NCBI GenBank assembly: GCA_030615555.1
Contig: JAUWZB010000008.1
Location: 1-15,012 of the forward strand
Source of the DNA: Dehalococcoidales bacterium
GTDB lineage: Bacteria; Chloroflexota; Dehalococcoidia; E44-bin15
DNA length: 15,012 nucleotides
Direction: 5' to 3'
Made by a program: the position numbers and the translations under genes. Below the pieces are notes generated by a model. It had not been told where the DNA came from, did no database searches, and worked only from the letters and a program-made list of their open reading frames with translations. Positions 13,819 to 15,012 of the stretch are shown here, one piece after another (position 1 is the stretch's first letter; every line of letters begins with the position of its first letter).

Positions 13819-14721
13819 CTAAATATGCTCAGCCACCCTCATTTTGGCACTGCGGCTGCGCGGATTGGCCAGCACCTCAGCGCGTGAGGGGGTGACTACC
13901 CTTTTTGTGATTAGCTTAAGGGTAGCATGATGACCACAGATACAGACTGGCGTCTGGGGAGGGCAAAGACAATCCTGCGATTCCCTCCTGAAGTAGTCCT
14001 TGACCAGGCGATCCTCTAGGGAATGAAAGCTAATAACCACCAGCCGGCTCCCTACCTCTAGGATGTTGACCGCCTGCTTCAGCGCTGCCTTAAGGCGCTC
14101 CAATTCCTGGTTCACGGCGATGCGAAGCGCCTGAAAGGTTTTCGTAGCGGGATGAATCCTGCCCCGGATGCCAACAGCCCTTGCCACCAGGGCGGCAAGC
14201 TCAAGCGTGGTGTTTAAGGGGCGATTTGCCACAATAGACCTTGCTATCTCTTTGCTTCTACGCTCCTCGCCATACCTTTTAATAATGCTGGCAAGCTCCT
14301 CCTCAGGGAAGGTATTGACGATGGTCGCTGCGGTAAGCTCCTGAGACGGGTTAAAGCGCATGTTCAGCGGGGCCTCATGCTGAAAGCTGAAGCCACGCCT
14401 CGTGTTAGTGAGCTGAAGCGATGACATACCCAGATCAAACAGGATACCGCTTACGGGATGAAAGCCTGATCTGGAGCATATCTCCTCCAGATTTGCGAAA
14501 TCTTCGTTGATTAAGATAGCCCTTTGGCCATAGGGGAAAAGCCTGGCCCGCGCCATCTCGATGGCTTGGGAGTCGATATCGATGCCCAGAACTTGTCCCC
14601 CCTGCTCCAATATAGCGGCAGCATGTCCCCCTGCGCCCACGGTGCAATCGACATACCACCCCCCAGGCTTAACCTGAAGAGCCTCAATAGCCTCATTGAG
14701 GAGAACAGGGATATGTATCAC
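13819..14721 (-). CDS. rsmH: 16S rRNA (cytosine-1402-N4)-methyltransferase RsmH (MraW)
   Basis: RsmH methylates N4 of C1402 in the decoding centre of 16S rRNA using S-adenosylmethionine. The 300-residue protein starts MIHIPVLLNEAI and has the SAM motif VDCTVGAGGHA (24-34), GIDIDSQAI (46-54), ILFDLGMSSLQL (93-104), RGFSF...LNMRF (109-123), the inserted helical domain (about 125-215) with HPATKTFQALRIAVNQEL, FHSLEDRLVK (232-241) and the end NPRSRSAKMR. A cysteine cluster (C251, C253, C260, C262) matches the CxCPP...CxC pattern common in this family outside Proteobacteria. The start is GTG; GTGA overlaps the mraZ stop by 4 bases, so translation is coupled. GGAG lies about 9 bases before it. Confidence 0.97.
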   Translation of the reverse strand: MIHIPVLLNEAIEALQVKPGGWYVDCTVGAGGHAAAILEQGGQVLGIDIDSQAIEMARARLFPYGQRAILINEDFANLEEICSRSGFHPVSGILFDLGMSSLQLTNTRRGFSFQHEAPLNMRFNPSQELTAATIVNTFPEEELASIIKRYGEERRSKEIARSIVANRPLNTTLELAALVARAVGIRGRIHPATKTFQALRIAVNQELERLKAALKQAVNILEVGSRLVVISFHSLEDRLVKDYFRRESQDCLCPPQTPVCICGHHATLKLITKRVVTPSRAEVLANPRSRSAKMRVAEHI

Positions 14722-15012
14722 TGGCGCGTCTCCATCCCCTCGGCAATCTGCCAGACTTCCTTTCCCATGAGGGATTGCTCCTCTTCCCAGAGCTCCTTGC
14801 TCCAGATCTCGAGGTGATCATTTATCCCGGCGATGACCACATTTTCCTTGATCTCAGCGTATTGGCGTAGCGGCGGCGGCAGCAAAACCCTTCCCTGCTC
14901 GTCAAGCTCCAGGCTGAAGGCGGAGGCGAAGATAAATCGATTTATCCGCCGCGATTTGCTCCGCGTGGCGGGCAGGGGATTGAACCTCTCGGCGAACTCT
15001 TTCCATGCTGGC
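14718..15012 (-). CDS. mraZ: Transcriptional regulator MraZ (5' end outside window)
   Basis: The last 97 codons of MraZ are present; roughly the first third (about 50 residues, with the first of two repeats) lies beyond the window. The second AbrB-like repeat is visible as LELDEQGRVLLPPPLRQYAEI, matching the DxxGRxxLPxxLR signature, followed by NVVIAGINDHLEIWSKELWEEEQ, typical of the MraZ end. MraZ forms a ring and binds repeated sites in front of its own operon, repressing the division cluster; those sites are outside this window. Its TGA overlaps the rsmH GTG start. Confidence 0.93.
   Translation of the reverse strand, partial: PAWKEFAERFNPLPATRSKSRRINRFIFASAFSLELDEQGRVLLPPPLRQYAEIKENVVIAGINDHLEIWSKELWEEEQSLMGKEVWQIAEGMETRQ

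Noticed and set aside
1..15012. tRNA, rRNA, CRISPR arrays, insertion sequences or prophage genes
   Set aside because: None was seen: no regularly spaced repeats, no transposase or integrase motifs, no cloverleaf-like segment outside coding regions.

Overview
The window looks like chromosomal DNA of a Chloroflexota bacterium, most likely class Dehalococcoidia. This is inferred from gene order and protein character, not from a database match. The clues are mraZ-rsmH-ftsA-ftsZ with no peptidoglycan genes among them, followed directly by nrdR and a cobalamin-dependent class II ribonucleotide reductase, at moderately high GC. Every supported gene is on the minus strand, so transcription runs from position 15012 towards 1. 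No tRNA, rRNA, CRISPR array, transposase or phage gene was seen, and no gap between genes exceeds about 180 bases.

In order of transcription, the right part (15012-11277) is a stripped division and cell wall cluster: mraZ (5' part outside the window), rsmH, a 178-base gap with inverted repeats and a candidate promoter, then ftsA and ftsZ. Two hairpins follow ftsZ and may insulate it from the next unit.

The middle (11191-6375) is a deoxyribonucleotide unit. A near-consensus sigma-70 promoter carries two NrdR-box-like sites, one exactly filling the -35/-10 spacer and one just after the predicted start. It drives nrdR, an unrecognised 102-residue protein, an ImmA/IrrE-type zinc metallopeptidase, nrdJ, a two-helix membrane protein and a small coiled-coil CxxC protein. 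The 102-residue and peptidase genes are AT-richer than their surroundings and look like an insertion between nrdR and nrdJ that now shares the nrd promoter.

The left part (6323-1) continues with a B12-binding-like/radical SAM protein, YggS (PLP homeostasis), a 130-residue unknown, ProC (proline synthesis), YggT, and three consecutive DegV-type fatty-acid-binding proteins, the last cut by the window edge. YggS-X-ProC-YggT resembles the block that follows ftsZ in many Gram-positive bacteria (ylmE-sepF-ylmG), with an unrelated-looking protein where SepF would be. The window can therefore be read as a division-gene neighbourhood into which a dNTP-supply operon has been placed. Genes from nrdR leftwards are spaced by tens of bases or less and may form one long transcript.

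The best leads are the dual NrdR-box promoter, the peptidase plus small protein captured inside the NrdR-controlled operon, and the unknown in the SepF position. I did not find a clearly novel multi-gene system beyond these.
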